From: Astrocystis sublimbata
Taxonomy: Eukaryota > Ascomycota > Sordariomycetes > Xylariales > Xylariaceae
Direction: 5' to 3'
NCBI GenBank assembly: GCA_022453515.1
Contig: JAJNNY010000030.1
Location: 62,001-126,000, forward strand
DNA length: 64,000 nt
Below the pieces are notes generated by a model. The model saw only the letters and a program-made list of their open reading frames with translations, made no database searches and was not told where the DNA came from. Position 1 is the first letter of the stretch. Every line of letters begins with the position of its first letter. Positions 1 through 10,972 of this stretch are shown here, piece after piece. Both the position numbers and the translations under genes were made by a program.

Positions 1-372
1 TACTCAAGTCCTGCATGCGAGTCCTACAAGCTGAGTGACACAGCGTCAAGTTCAAGATGCAAAGCACCTTCGATTTTGCTTATAGTGGCGTTGATAAATC
101 GGACTCAGCTGTTGGTTAACACTTTCACGTCTGGCAACGTTCTCGATGACCGAGCGCAGTAATTAGCGAGCTTACCAAGGCATCGTATATCGTATCGTGC
201 ATCTTATATCGGTCAACGAAGAGCAATATTGGATTTGTCGGGCTGCGTAGAACTCTTCTCCTCGACTATAAGTAACACTGGCACGACCTCATCTCAGGAT
301 CTTTCTTCACTCGTCACAGCAGAGCAAACATCACAGAACTTTCCCGTTATCGCAAACTCAACAAATTCCACT

Positions 373-750
373 ATGCAGTTCTCCATGATCAAGAACCTTC
401 TTCTTCTGGCCTTTGCCGGCTCAGTTGTCGCCATGCCTCTGGCCAACGCCAACTCCAACGCTGGTAAGACATCCGTAATAATTACCCAAAAACATAACAA
501 CAGGATTGACCGCCATCTAGAGAAACGCGAGCCCGAGCCATTGAAGCCCAAGATACCGTGAGTATTCCGTATTCAAACCCTCGAAATATTCGTTCGGATC
601 TTTTGGGACTCTGTTATGATTGAGTTTCCCGCCTCTGCATACATCTAACAGGTACTGACTGCTTCCCGTGCCAGTATTATCATCCCCTTCGTTTACCCCA
701 TCAGCAAAACTGCTAAGGAGGCCGAGAACGCAAAGTCCGACAAGGTCTAG
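373..750 (+). CDS. Small secreted protein with a Kex2-type site
   Basis: Three exons (373-463, 521-557, 675-750) join in phase to a 67-residue protein. The ATG at 373 is chosen because it opens directly into a signal peptide (MQFSMIKNLLLLAFAGSVVA); an in-frame stretch upstream has no ATG. The mature part begins PLANANSNA and then reads EKREPEP, so a Lys-Arg Kex2-type dibasic site falls just inside the mature end. The rest is a proline- and isoleucine-rich peptide followed by a charged tail ending KSDKV. There are no cysteines, unlike most apoplastic effectors. Both introns have good signals (gtaaga and gtgagt donors). I do not recognise a family. Likely a secreted peptide precursor or a small cell-wall protein; function unknown. 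Confidence 0.68.
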
Positions 751-1250
751 TTCTCTTTGTAAGTGATTACTTTGTGTTTCGTCATGTAGTCTTTGGGGCC
801 AACTTCAAGCTTGGTTGATCATCGAGTATAACAACTAACGTTAACATCCGTCAGTGATTTGGTATCTTTGCAAGTGTCTTATCAAGAGTAGTGTGGATGC
901 TACTGGAAAACGGCACAGGACTCCTATGTACCTAGACACTACCATTACTGCGACCGACGGAAGAGGCAATCTATAGACTGAACTTGTCAGGATACGCGAG
1001 TTAGTATTCAATTGGGAGAATTTTGCACATGACGTGTTGGACATTGCTTTGGTATGTGAATAATCATGATGTATGAAGTGTAAAAGTCACGCAATGGCTC
1101 TTTTTGAATGAGTGTCAGGCATGCATAGTTGTATCAACGTCCAGAATGTGATGTGTGTCACGATCCGAGGAAACACTGTGCAAGGGTCATCGTAACGCTT
1201 AGTATCAACACCAATGTTAGCTCACTCTATTCCGTATGAAAGGAACGCTT
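751..1250. other. Intergenic, convergent genes
   Basis: About 500 bases between the 3' ends of the small secreted protein and the Zn2Cys6 regulator. I see no coding potential; it should hold the two 3' UTRs. Confidence 0.6.
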
Positions 1251-3849
1251 TCATTCGGCTCGCTTACGTTTCCGGCGAAGTTCATTAGTTAGCTTCGCCA
1301 TGTATTGGAAGGCCTGAGAGTCCATATCGGTCTTGACATCATTATCAATTGTTTTCAAGTCGGCTGCCCAGTCGAATTGAAGAGGTGTCGTTCCCCGGAC
1401 AACGAAGCAAAAGTGCATTAACAGATTCTCGGCCGACTGATTCCACTTGTCCACCATTTGTCTTGTAATATAGTCAACTCTCTTAGTTGTATTATCTTGC
1501 TAGAAACCGAAAATAGAATATCATTAGTAACAGGGCCAAAACGTGGAAAGACAACTCTGTATGAGCTGCTGGGACACTTGCCATATCCTCATTCCACTTG
1601 TTGTACGAATATTGGAGCATGGTGACTGTCCCTAGGGTTTGCAGCAACACAAACACCGCGAGGTAAATCTGATACCACTGCTTTTTGGACTGTTTGTTGA
1701 ACATGATGCTCTTCAAAGCCTTCACACACTTCTTCTGGGTCTCTCTCATGACCTTAATCGCTGTTGTATCGATTTGGAAATCTAGGACGCTGGGAACGGG
1801 AACTTGGCCGTGAGTTGGAGACCCTTCATCGTCAAGAGGGTCAATACCAAGGCGCTCATAGCCGGTCAACACCATGCTCTCGCGACAGAAATACGCCATC
1901 TTTCGAAGCTGCACTGCATGCGAGACACAAGAAGACTGGCAACTAATTAGCAGCATTAATGCGGAAAGTCATGCTGCACAGTAACCTACCGGGTTCTTTT
2001 TTGCGTATCTTTTGGCTTCTTGTATCGTCAGTTTCGTGATCTCATTCGTAGTTTCAGATTCAAGATCCATGTCGAAGTTTATATCTGAAACCTCTATATA
2101 GCGCTTCAAGCCGATCTCAAGGCTTTCCGTATCATACTAAATGGCTTTCCGTTAGTTTGCTCGCAGCCAGTCTCCCCCGCGATAGCCATTTTGTCAAAGG
2201 AGAGGGCTAAGGAACTAAACTCTTACGCAACCCCAAGGAGGAAATTCGATCACTTGCTTTGACCCATCACTTCTCGGCCAGACATCGATGAGGATGTCCT
2301 CTCCCTCTCGAGGTCTAAATGATCTGCATTCGATCCTTAACACATTTGCTTCATTGTTTTGGGGTCGAAATAGGAACGGATAAACGAGTTCGAGAGTGCG
2401 AATGGTGCGATTCTCCGATGCCCATTTCAGGTCGGGCATCTCAGAGCGAGATTGGTTTGCACGACTGTTGCCTGTTTATAACCTATTAGTAGAGATATTG
2501 ACAGTTTTCGGGGTAAGTCAGGGGCAGGACTCGTACCGTTGCGGAAAGTCATGATGTTCTCTAGCTTTTCACGGTAGCAGCGAGGCCACAAGACCATCGC
2601 AGAGTCCACGATCTCCAGGCATCTTTGACAAGGCTCGTCTTGGCTACACTGTGGTACGTTCAAATATTAGCCAATAGCAATGCAAATCAACGAAAACGAC
2701 AAACCTTATCCTTCAACATACGACAGCGAACACATGCGCCCGAGGCTCTCATCCTTTTGTAGTGTTTCCGCCCTTGTTCTGTCAAGTGGCGTTGTCGCTT
2801 CTTTGAGCTGGTAGTCGACTGTACATTGGAGAGGCTCGCATTGAGCCGTTCGCCTCTGGACCCTGTCTCGATAGGCCGTAAGGGTGCCAATGCTCGCGTG
2901 CGTTGTTCCAAAATCTCTCTGTCGTGTCGGGCGGGTGTCTTCGGTGGAGGTGTATCTTGTATGCTAATGAAGTTGTAGGATACAGCGCCCGGGGCCTGGG
3001 TCTGAGCCACCCCCACAAGTCCCGAGTCTTGCTGTAAGAACGATTCGTAAGTAGCATTGTCTTGCATACCTGTAGTGTTGTACAGACCAGCACTAGATGC
3101 ATTGCACTGAGCACTACTGATGCACCATCCGTCATATTGATTGGACGAAAAATCAGCAGCCGCATGTTGTCCATAAGGGAGGCCAAGCAATTCGGGGTCG
3201 CCATGGTGATCAATGGTGGTATGAGAAGGAACTGTGGCTTGACTTGAAAATCCATCTGGCGGAGGCAGCCATGGAGAACTGTCACTAGGAAACTCAAATG
3301 AATTCTCTGCTGGAAATAATATGTTTAGATCCGTAAGATTGCTGCCAGCAATTGAACTGAAGTCTGTCTGAATTGGGAGAGCATCGTTGGCTCCTGTCCA
3401 CGACAATTGTGTGATATCAAGAGGACTTAGGGGAGCGTAATCAAAGCCCAATAAGTTCGATGTCTGCTCCTCATAAACTTCCCCCTGGTCATTATGCGGT
3501 GGAACGTAGTTGTCGACCCAAATGACATTGGAGGAGCTTGTATTGACACTTCCCACATCGCTAACTTCCCTTGTCGAGCCAGGCTATGCAAATTCACTAA
3601 CTAAGCAATCTCAGCCATGGTTATAGGTGAGGATGGACGTACAGACTGGTCAGAGTATCCCGACTGATCATTGCTCCCTTCTTGCAGTGTGCCGCTGGAG
3701 TGGACAGATGAAGTTGTCAGCATCGGGCCGTGCCAATGTGTGTCTGAACGCTGAACGTTGGGCCCGGTATCATGGGGGTTCGGTGAGGGCAGGAGGTCAT
3801 CCTGAATCCAATTCGACTGAGGAGTCTCGGGGTTCGGTATAGACGACAT
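1251..3849 (-). CDS. Zn2Cys6 fungal transcription factor
   Basis: Seven exons on the minus strand (3849-3643, 3583-2705, 2648-2537, 2471-2227, 2136-1990, 1935-1578, 1495-1251) give about 730 residues. The binuclear zinc cluster spans the junction of exons 2 and 3: C353, C356, C363, C369, C372, then C386. The spacing is CX2CX6CX5CX2C followed by an unusually long 13-residue gap to the sixth Cys. The cluster sits mid-protein after a 350-residue Ser/Pro/Asp-rich, probably disordered, region with a basic patch (KKRQRHLTEQGRKHYKRMR) just before it. The C-terminal half has a hydrophobic helix (IYLAVFVLLQTLGTVTML) and ends in a basic tail (RRKRKRAE), as in related fungal C6 regulators. The last intron (1496-1577) is the least certain: it uses an AAG acceptor, while a TAG lies four bases upstream in the wrong phase. 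It probably regulates a local gene set; targets unknown. Confidence 0.82.
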
Positions 3850-3860
3850 GACTACTAAGA

Positions 3861-4032
3861 CCTGTGTGTGATGGCCTAGGTAGTTAGGACTTCAAAGGTG
3901 GTGATGTGCGGGGCGCGCTACGTGAAGGTGTTGTTCGCCTGAACTTGGTTGCTTGGCACATCACCACCTTCGATGTCCTACCACCTAGGTAATCACACAA
4001 GGCGTTGTTTGCCTGAACTGGTTGCCTGGCAC
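3861..4032. repeat. Composite inverted and direct repeat in divergent promoter
   Basis: Arms 3861-3908 and 3957-4002 are inverted copies of each other at roughly 80% identity, each carrying a CCTAGGTA core and the sequence CACATCACCACCTT or its complement. In addition, 3925-3959 and 3999-4032 are direct repeats (AAGGTGTTGTTCGCCTGAAC against AAGGCGTTGTTTGCCTGAAC), differing by transitions and one base of length. The block lies just upstream of the Zn2Cys6 regulator ATG (3849) and about 430 bases before the acetyltransferase. It could be a MITE remnant or a regulatory palindrome. Confidence 0.7.
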
Positions 4033-4456
4033 GTGCCTGGGTGCCCACCGGTCAGCAGAGCCCGTCGCCGGCCGTTCGGTAAAAATAATGTCTGACGTCC
4101 TTCACGTAATCCACTGTAACATAGCTTGACACCGCTTGGCGGCGGGAAGGTAGAGCTCCTCGCCGGTTGCAGTCTATTGGTTGGTCAGATAGAATGCGAT
4201 GTGTGACATTCTGCAGGTGCGCACATAGGGCTCGACAACGCCCGACAGAACACCCGAAATGCCGCCTTGTATTACTAAGGTTATTGGAGAGTCTCTTTTA
4301 GTGGAGCATTTCTGGTCAGTGTTCGTGCTGAGCAACTGTCTATTATGTATTATGGTCTCAATTGCGTAGTGTACTTAATATCTCGATCCTGTTCGTCCTC
4401 TATTTCAAAGACTTGATGTTCGAGTTTCCCCATCGCCCCCTTTTCTTCTTCATTAC

Positions 4457-5279
4457 ATGAATATGTTGCCGGTTTCACCACCGCTAGGCTCTTTGCGTCT
4501 TGCCAACATCCATGATGTTCCTCGCATAGCTGCGGTCGCGACCTCGGGCTTTTACTACTCCCCCGTCTTCACTTGGGACCGGCCGTATCATCGGCATTAT
4601 CCCCAAGATACCTTCAAATCGTATGAGAAGATGTTTGCTGACGCTATCCGCAACCCGGAGCATATCGCCCTTGTGGCGGAAGATTCCTACGACCCGGACG
4701 AGAGAGCCAAATCCTATGCTATAATCAAGCCAGATGCTCAAATGCCTATTCCTGAGGCTGGATCGCAGGTTATTGTGGGGGTCGCGACTTGGAAGCTAGA
4801 ACCAAAGTCACAACGCTACGGCCAGTTCATGGACCCGAATGATAGCCCGGACATCGACTATAGCGGGGGATTAGAGCGAGACAAGAACACGTGGAGGATT
4901 GATCAGCTGGATACTGCATGTGACTTTGCTGAGCAGAAGTGAGCGGCCCATAAACATCGCGCTGTTGAATCAAACGCTGACAGAATCTAGATACTTGGAT
5001 GGCTATCAAATGATGGACATGCTTGTAGTCCATCCTGCATACTGGAGACGAGGTCACGGCAGCTCACTTACGAAATGGGGCATGGCTTTGGCTGATCGCG
5101 ACCATGTCAATCAAGGAGTCGTGGCAGCCGGAATGGGAAAACAGCTCTTTCTTAAATTGAACTACAGCAGGCTAGCTGAGGTTCATGCTCGCGACAACAA
5201 GAATCCAGCCGAAATCGCAGTTGGTATTCTCGAGTATTGCCTATTGCCCATAGGAGAGGGTTGGAGACTAGAGATGTAA
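4457..5279 (+). CDS. GNAT-family N-acetyltransferase
   Basis: Two exons (4457-4938 and 4991-5279) with a 52-base intron (gtgagc donor, ctag acceptor) give 256 residues. The acetyl-CoA-binding motif A follows the core strand: MLVVHPAYWRRGHGSS, with the R180-R181-G182-x-G184-S185 loop. The N-terminal part (residues 10-70) is typical of fungal GNAT proteins that open with LRLANIHDVPRIAAVA and read YYSPVFTWDRP. The C-terminal LNYSRLAEVHA region corresponds to motif B. The substrate cannot be inferred; fungal members of this subfamily are mostly uncharacterised and probably acetylate small amines. Two Met codons lie at residues 1 and 3. Transcribed divergently from the Zn2Cys6 regulator. Confidence 0.85.
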
Positions 5280-6410
5280 TTCAATCTAGGTTAGATCCGT
5301 AGCCAAATTGGTGACATCGCAACCGTTCTCTAGTGTATCGTAATTGTCGTCGTAACGCTTAAATATTCTACGCCCGACTATGTACATGTACTTGAGACCA
5401 CAAGAAGATCGTTGAAATCAAGCACCCAACTTGTGTGCGCTGTACCAATTGGATGAGTGCCAAGACAAGCGATGTGACCGCAAAGTTGCTTTACGCCCCA
5501 ATTTCTGTGCGAATGGCACTGTCATATGCAGGTCTTGAGATGAATTGTAGTACCTGATATATATGTATCCCCCCTACTCAAGGTACCTCACAGCGAGTGG
5601 CCATGCCTGGAGTGCCTTAAGTCGTCCGTTGCGGCAGAGTGTGGACAGTTTCAAGAGAATATCTGACCCAACCCTCGCCACACCCTCATATGCGAGTCTG
5701 TCTCCTTGGCAGCGGACGGCAATCAAGACCATGTGTGTGGTAAAAATTGAAGTAAATTGCTCTCGCTACAACTTGGTAAATATAGCTCCAATCAGCTGTT
5801 GCTACAGTTTTTGTGAATTCAGTTGTTTCGACCACTGCAACTGGTTCAAATAAGTCACTTGTCCCGAACTCCACTATCTCCAACCTCACAATCACATTTG
5901 GAGATGCAAGGAGATAATGTGTTAATTATAGGAATACTCTGCATGCATGAAAGATGGTGTGTACAGGGTGCGGGAGCAAGCTGTGATGCAACACAAAAGT
6001 TCAAGAGAGTGTTGGGATGGGGCGGGTGACTGATTGTATGCATATCCACGCAAGTACACCGTCGTCATAGCTGCTTCGTTAGGTCCGAGGTCGGGTAAGC
6101 AGTGGCATGTGTCACCTGTATATCATACTGATTCGGGTATTATTGAGCGCGCTCAAATTGACAATACTGTAATGCCATTGCGCAGGGAGGGGCTGGCACT
6201 GACAGGCATGTTATTCAAAATGAGTGCCGCGTATGTAGCTCGTTACCACCGACGCGGTAGTAACGACGTTGTTCTACTCCGCGACAGTGAGCTGATCGAA
6301 ATTGTTCTCTTGATAAACTTTAATGCAGAGTACCTAGGTACTCATCACACGTAAGATATAGTGGTGTATTGTATTATATGTGGGCGTTCCCCGTGTCACA
6401 TCCCAGCCAT
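5280..6410. other. Intergenic, no gene seen
   Basis: 1.1 kb after the acetyltransferase. Short open frames occur on both strands but none has recognisable composition, motifs or splice structure. A palindromic TACCTAGGTA occurs near 6331. Confidence 0.5.
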
Positions 6411-6692
6411 TTATCCCGATGTCAGATCCATCTTCGACCCATTCCCTTGACTTTGATCTCCTTGTTCCGCGTACGAGCGATGCTGCGCCCATAGACGCTC
6501 GTGGACGTGGACGTCCTTCCCCTTCTCACGCTGCCAAGCACCGAGTGTCCACGGTGCGATCTGCTGCCTCGTGTACTGGCTATTTATCTCCGCTAGGTGA
6601 GCTTGGAATGCCAGCCTGCGGTCGGGTGCCTGTTGCCGTTGTTGAGCTGCGGCAGGTGTAGTGGAGCCGTTTTGATCCGGTTGGGCTGCCAT
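6411..6692 (-). CDS. Possible small Gln-rich protein (weak)
   Basis: An ATG-initiated frame of 93 residues starting MAAQPDQNGSTTPAAAQQ. It is hydrophilic and Gln/Ala-rich, with two tryptophans (QQIAPWTLGAWQREKGK) and no transmembrane segment or signal peptide. Codon use looks reasonable for this genome, but there is no family match I recognise, no intron and no clear promoter. It lies alone between the acetyltransferase and the dioxygenase, on the opposite strand to both. It could be a chance open frame. Confidence 0.25.
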   Translation of the reverse strand: MAAQPDQNGSTTPAAAQQRQQAPDRRLAFQAHLAEINSQYTRQQIAPWTLGAWQREKGKDVHVHERLWAQHRSYAEQGDQSQGNGSKMDLTSG

Positions 6693-7329
6693 TGGAGGAT
6701 TTACGGTCACGCAGGTGTGCAAGGCGAAATCGCTCCTTTCTTTCTGTTCTCCTCGTCAGCTATGACTGCATTGTCAGGAGTGAGTTTGAAGGACAACGAA
6801 CATTTCAGTTGAACTGATTGTTCTTATCAAAAGTTTTATCAGGCTGATACTTGGCATGATGCCAATGGCATCACATATTAGCTGTTCGTACTCTCAAGTT
6901 GCCAATTCAACCTTTTATCATCCACGACCGGCTCTTTGGATTCATCGACCGGTGCACACAGATGGGTATTCGGCGGTGGGCGAGTGAATCCTTCTACCTC
7001 CGGCGAGGAGACGACACTCGCCGGTTCGATGCCCCACCCTACGTGTCAGGTACTTCGACTGGCTGTTCATTTTGGTAGATTATGCTGTCCTCAAAGGTTA
7101 CAGGGTGCCAATACGCAACGCCTTGGGGCTTATATGGGCGGGTTGCCTCACTCTTCAGCAATACGGCATGTGTTTGATGCTATAAAACTAAGACTAGCCC
7201 ACTCCCTACGATTCAAACTTCTTCTGATTTTAATCCACTCTCTCTTCGAAACTGGCTCAAGCCTGGTTTTGAATCCTTTTCTCTCAGTATTGATTAAGTC
7301 TGAATCCCTATCGGGCCTGATTGGTCACC
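6693..7329. other. Promoter region of the dioxygenase gene
   Basis: 640 bases upstream of the TauD-like gene. A TATAAAAC-like box lies near 7181, about 150 bases before the ATG. An open frame on the plus strand here (6936-7382) lacks coding features. Confidence 0.4.
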
Positions 7330-8762
7330 ATGTCTGTCTTGACCCAAACACCCAAGCATGGCATTCTGTCCCTACCAGTTAGGGACATGAAGACTTCCAT
7401 GCAGGCATCTTCTAGATCTTTCAATCCCATTCGCTTCCCGTCCCTCGAAGGCTTTCCCTTACGATTGGGTGGCCCGGGAGTCTGGACTGGTCCAGACTTC
7501 ACTGAACCCGAGCAGTATATCGAACAACTAAGCGAGGCAGATTTGCAGGATATCGACAAGGCTCTTCGACGATTCCAAGGTAAGAAGTCAATATCCTGGG
7601 GTAAAATGACAACTCTGTGCCGTTTCGTTTTTTTCAATTGACATGTTCTTCAGAGTCCGGGCTATCACCCCACGTTATGTGCCGAGAACTCTTCGCCTTG
7701 GAGCGTGACCTGGTTAAAAAGCTTCGACGTCTCAGCAAACTTGTTCACAATGGCCGCTTCTTTACTGTTCTTAGGGGCCTCAACCCAGCCAAGTACACAG
7801 AGATGGAGAATATTATCATCTATGGCGGCGTTGCCAGCCACATAGGGGACGACCGAGCTGACATGAGTAAGTCCACATAGTGATGGTGATTATCCTGGTG
7901 GCTAATGACCCCTCGCGTATATAGTACACCTCTATGACCGAGCTCGAGGAGATCAAAGTCAGGAAGCTTGCACCGTGTTTCCTCCAAACGAGATCACGAT
8001 CCGGATGGTAAGCAATCATAGACACTAAAGAAGAGCATAACAACTAATGTGTTTAAACAGAACTTCCACACGGACGTGGATGCTGGAGATATCCTGTCTC
8101 TCTTCACCCTTAGACTTGCCAAACAAGGAGGCAAACAGTATCTTGCAAGCTTCTGGGCCATCTACAATGAATTGGCCGAGGACCAACCTGAAGTTCTGGA
8201 AACCCTTGCGAGCAACTGGCGCTATGAGATGAAGAGGCAGTGGGTGCATCCCTTTCATAGGATTCTATCTCCAATAACTATATACTGACCAAGTTGGATT
8301 AGGAACGGAACTGAGGTTATTGAACGCCCTGTCATGACTTGCGTGGACGGCAAGGTGCAAATCAACTTTGCTACGGCCTTTCTGGTGGGATCATCCTACA
8401 TTCCACGTCTCCCCGACAGTCCATCGATTTCGTCCGCTCAGCAGACGGCTATCGACTCGATCCTTCGACTGAGCAGGAAGCATTGCCTGAAATTGGATTC
8501 TGCCGAAGGAGACATGCTTTTTGCTAACAATTTGTCACTTCTTCACGCTCGTGACAACTTCATGGATGACGAGACTACCGATCAAGTGCGCCATTTACTG
8601 AGCGTGATGCTACGCGATAGTGAACAGGCTTGGCCCAAAGATGCCTCAGTGGCCAACATGATTGATCGCAAGTTTTCGCGCCTCGACCTCCCTGAATTCT
8701 TCGGCACGGTGCACCAGTACGAAGAGTTCCGAGACAAGTTCGCGATGCTGAGACATGATTAG
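7330..8762 (+). CDS. TauD/clavaminate synthase-like Fe(II)/2-oxoglutarate dioxygenase
   Basis: Five exons (7330-7579, 7654-7866, 7925-8007, 8061-8239, 8303-8762) join in perfect phase to 394 residues. The iron-binding facial triad is visible: H185-x-D187 in NFHTDVDAGD and the distal His H323 in LSLLHARDNF. R338 in QVRHLL is the likely 2-oxoglutarate-binding Arg. This matches the TauD/TfdA superfamily as found in fungal secondary and sulfonate metabolism, which couples decarboxylation of 2-oxoglutarate to hydroxylation or desaturation of a small molecule. The N-terminal WTGPDF and GLNPAKYTEMENIIIYGG segments are typical of the fungal branch. No signal peptide, so cytosolic. The substrate is unknown. 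It lies 6.8 kb from the tailoring block that starts at 15.5 kb. Confidence 0.88.
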
Positions 8763-9077
8763 GCGTGTCTAGTTTCATCCCGACATATTGCTGTTTGCCT
8801 TGGGGATGTTCAAGGTCTGGAAGAGTTTCCTATGTCGCTTTCCGTAAGTCTTGAGATGGGGATGTTTGAACCCTAAAAGAGTTTCCTATGTCGCAATTCA
8901 CAAGACTTAGGATAGAGGGGTTTCCTTTGTGATTAAGTGTTTTTACGATTGATACTTTCAGTAACTACCTAAAAGTTCATAAAGCATTGAGCTACCAATA
9001 AGCTAGTAGTCATGGCCGTATGTGAAGGTGATACCAGACTCACTCGACTCATAGGCAGCGCTATGTGTATGATCAAC
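8763..9077. other. Intergenic, convergent 3' ends
   Basis: About 315 bases between the dioxygenase and carboxypeptidase stop codons. The phrase AAGAGTTTCCTATGTCGC occurs twice (near 8821 and 8877) with TTTCCTTTGTG after it, a short degenerate tandem repeat in the 3' flank. Confidence 0.5.
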
Positions 9078-10972
9078 TTAGAAGTTTGCAAACAAGTACA
9101 ATTGACCCGCCCATGACTCCTCCCCAGCTGGAATGATCTGGTTAGCAGGCAGGACAAAGCCATAGGTACCCGTATCCCGGAGCTCGATGGCCCAACTACC
9201 ACGAATAAGTCAGTCAGCTTCGCTCCCTATACAATATTCGCGCACACATGACCTGACTTACGCAAGCTCGGCCACAGTCACATCAGTAAAGTAATCGTTG
9301 CTGCCCCCGGCCGTGGCATAGAGGGTGGTGCAAGTCGGACCTGTCGTGAAACGCGTCCCGTGGACTTTCGCAATAGCCGCTCCGGTGTCCCTGGCCAACT
9401 TGTCCTGCTTGGACTGGTTGGGTGCCGTTGCTGAGCAGGAGTAGCCGTAGGGCGTCAGGATGTATTGGCCGTATGAATGCCAGTCGACGTAGAGTTTGAT
9501 GCCCTTGCCGGCCCCGAGCTTATCGCCGAATTCTGTCCCTTCCATTAGCTACGTGTGGGCGGCTCCCTTGATGGCGAGTGGACCTACCGCGGATTCCGGT
9601 GTTCTCGGGGGTATCACCTGGCGCTTGTCCGCGGTAGCTGTGTTTCTTGTTCAGTATCTACTAGCATAACATGTGTCGTGAAAAGGGGGAGAGGAGTTGA
9701 TATCATTCATGTGACGGAAATTGATGATAGATTGGGTAATACTATCAGCAAACAAATGGCATCTTACGTTTCTGAGCAACCAGTTAGCAACGATCAGGTG
9801 ACAGTCTAACATCACACGGAAGGGATTATCCCTAAACAGCATTGGGAACAACGTACCTGATCCCGGGCTCGTTGAAGATCCTGGGCCGTCCCAGTGTGAT
9901 GGCCACTTCAACAGTTAAGTTAGTCTTTTTCCATGATGAGAAGTTTCAAGTTTCAAGCACTTGCTATTTCTCAGACTTGCTAGAAATGAGGTCTGGTAGG
10001 GGAGGCCAGGGATTACATACGTTTCTATTGATATCAGTGCCAACACCACTTGTACCGGAACGTGTCTGTCGGTTCTTCCGCCACAGGCGAGTTGAGGTCT
10101 GCGTGTAGGCGAACCCTAATTTGAATCGTGAGTAATTGGCTTGCAGCTATATCTGCAGACACTTGTAGTGGTTATCAAGAGCACCTAGGACACACTAACC
10201 ATCAGGGTTGACGATTGGCAAGATGTAAAAGTCGTAGTTGTCCAGAACGGCCTTGACAGCAGTGTCGTTGTTGTAGTTGTTAATAAGCTGATATGTGATG
10301 TATTCGACAGTCATCGAGGTGACCCATTCTCGAGCGTGAACATTGCCGTGGTAGTAGATTGCTGGCTTCGACCCCTTGCCTCCGCTTCCCCAGAGGTGTA
10401 TTCCTTGAATAGTCCTGCCTTCAAAGGACTTGCCGGCAGTGATCAGTTCCGAATTAGAAGGGAACGCGGACTGTAAGCTCTGCAGGAACGTCAAATGGTC
10501 TGCGTACGGATGGTATGCATTGAACCACGAGAAGCTCGGCAGAGCGGCGGCGGCCTTGGCATTGGCATTGGCGCCTGGCTCGCTCGTTTCCAGGCCTCCA
10601 AATCGATTAGTTATCTCTCAAGTCAACGTGAAAATGTTTATACATACCTGGGAATGGCTGCAGCTCTCCTTCCAGAGCAATATCTGCCCCGAGATCCTCT
10701 GTAAGTGTTTCGGCTTGGTACTTGAGAGCATCGAATGCATCGAGGCTCTCAGGAGGAACGGCGATATCGAAATGCTGCGTGTCAATATGTCCGCGGTTGC
10801 GAGAAAGCTCGATAGCGGACAATGACTCCAGATGGGCCTCGAAATCTGCCGTGTCACTCTCGGTTACGACGCGGAAGACCTTGTAGCCATCGTAGACCTC
10901 TCGACCTCGCCTGTCAAGTTGGACCCCGGCAACCAGAGGCGCAATGGAGAGAACTGCACGAAGGAACCTCAT
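9078..10972 (-). CDS. MCPA: Secreted zinc metallocarboxypeptidase A (M14), with a 4-base micro-exon
   Basis: Eight exons on the minus strand (10972-10648, 10595-10200, 10115-10021, 9905-9857, 9771-9768, 9637-9588, 9532-9262, 9195-9078) sum to 1308 bases, 435 residues. A signal peptide ([17 protein letters not shown]) and an activation propeptide precede the catalytic domain. Zinc ligands are H195 and E198 in NVHAREW and H325 in VDWHSY; the catalytic Glu is E401 in AIELRD. Family landmarks include PIVNPDG, GFAYTQT, LWRKNRQ and DINRN. The sequence between GSG and TYRG can only be joined in phase through exon 5, the four bases AAAC, giving the family-typical ETYRG. It removes C-terminal residues from peptides outside the cell. 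A TATAATA-like box lies about 80 bases upstream. Known relatives are the fungal MCPA enzymes. Confidence 0.92.
9768..9771 (-). other. 4-nt micro-exon of the carboxypeptidase gene
   Basis: The four bases AAAC are flanked by a strong acceptor (branch GCTAACTG, then TTGCTCAG) and a consensus donor (GTAAGA). Exon 4 ends in phase 1 and exon 6 starts needing phase 2; exactly four bases are required, and they produce the codons for E289 and T290 of the conserved ETYRG motif. The flanking introns are 85 and 130 bases. Confidence 0.8.

Noticed and set aside
1496..1577. Reading the hydrophobic stretch near 1492-1577 as a second membrane segment of the Zn2Cys6 protein
   Set aside because: It ends in a stop at once, while splicing it out joins in phase to a C-terminal exon (NLLMHFCFVVRGTTPL) that resembles the usual end of this family.
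9651..9856. Extending carboxypeptidase exon 4 through [10 protein letters not shown] to the GTAAGA donor instead of using a micro-exon
   Set aside because: Phase would work with a different acceptor, but it would insert about 40 residues into a conserved segment and lose ETYRG; the micro-exon gives the exact family motif.
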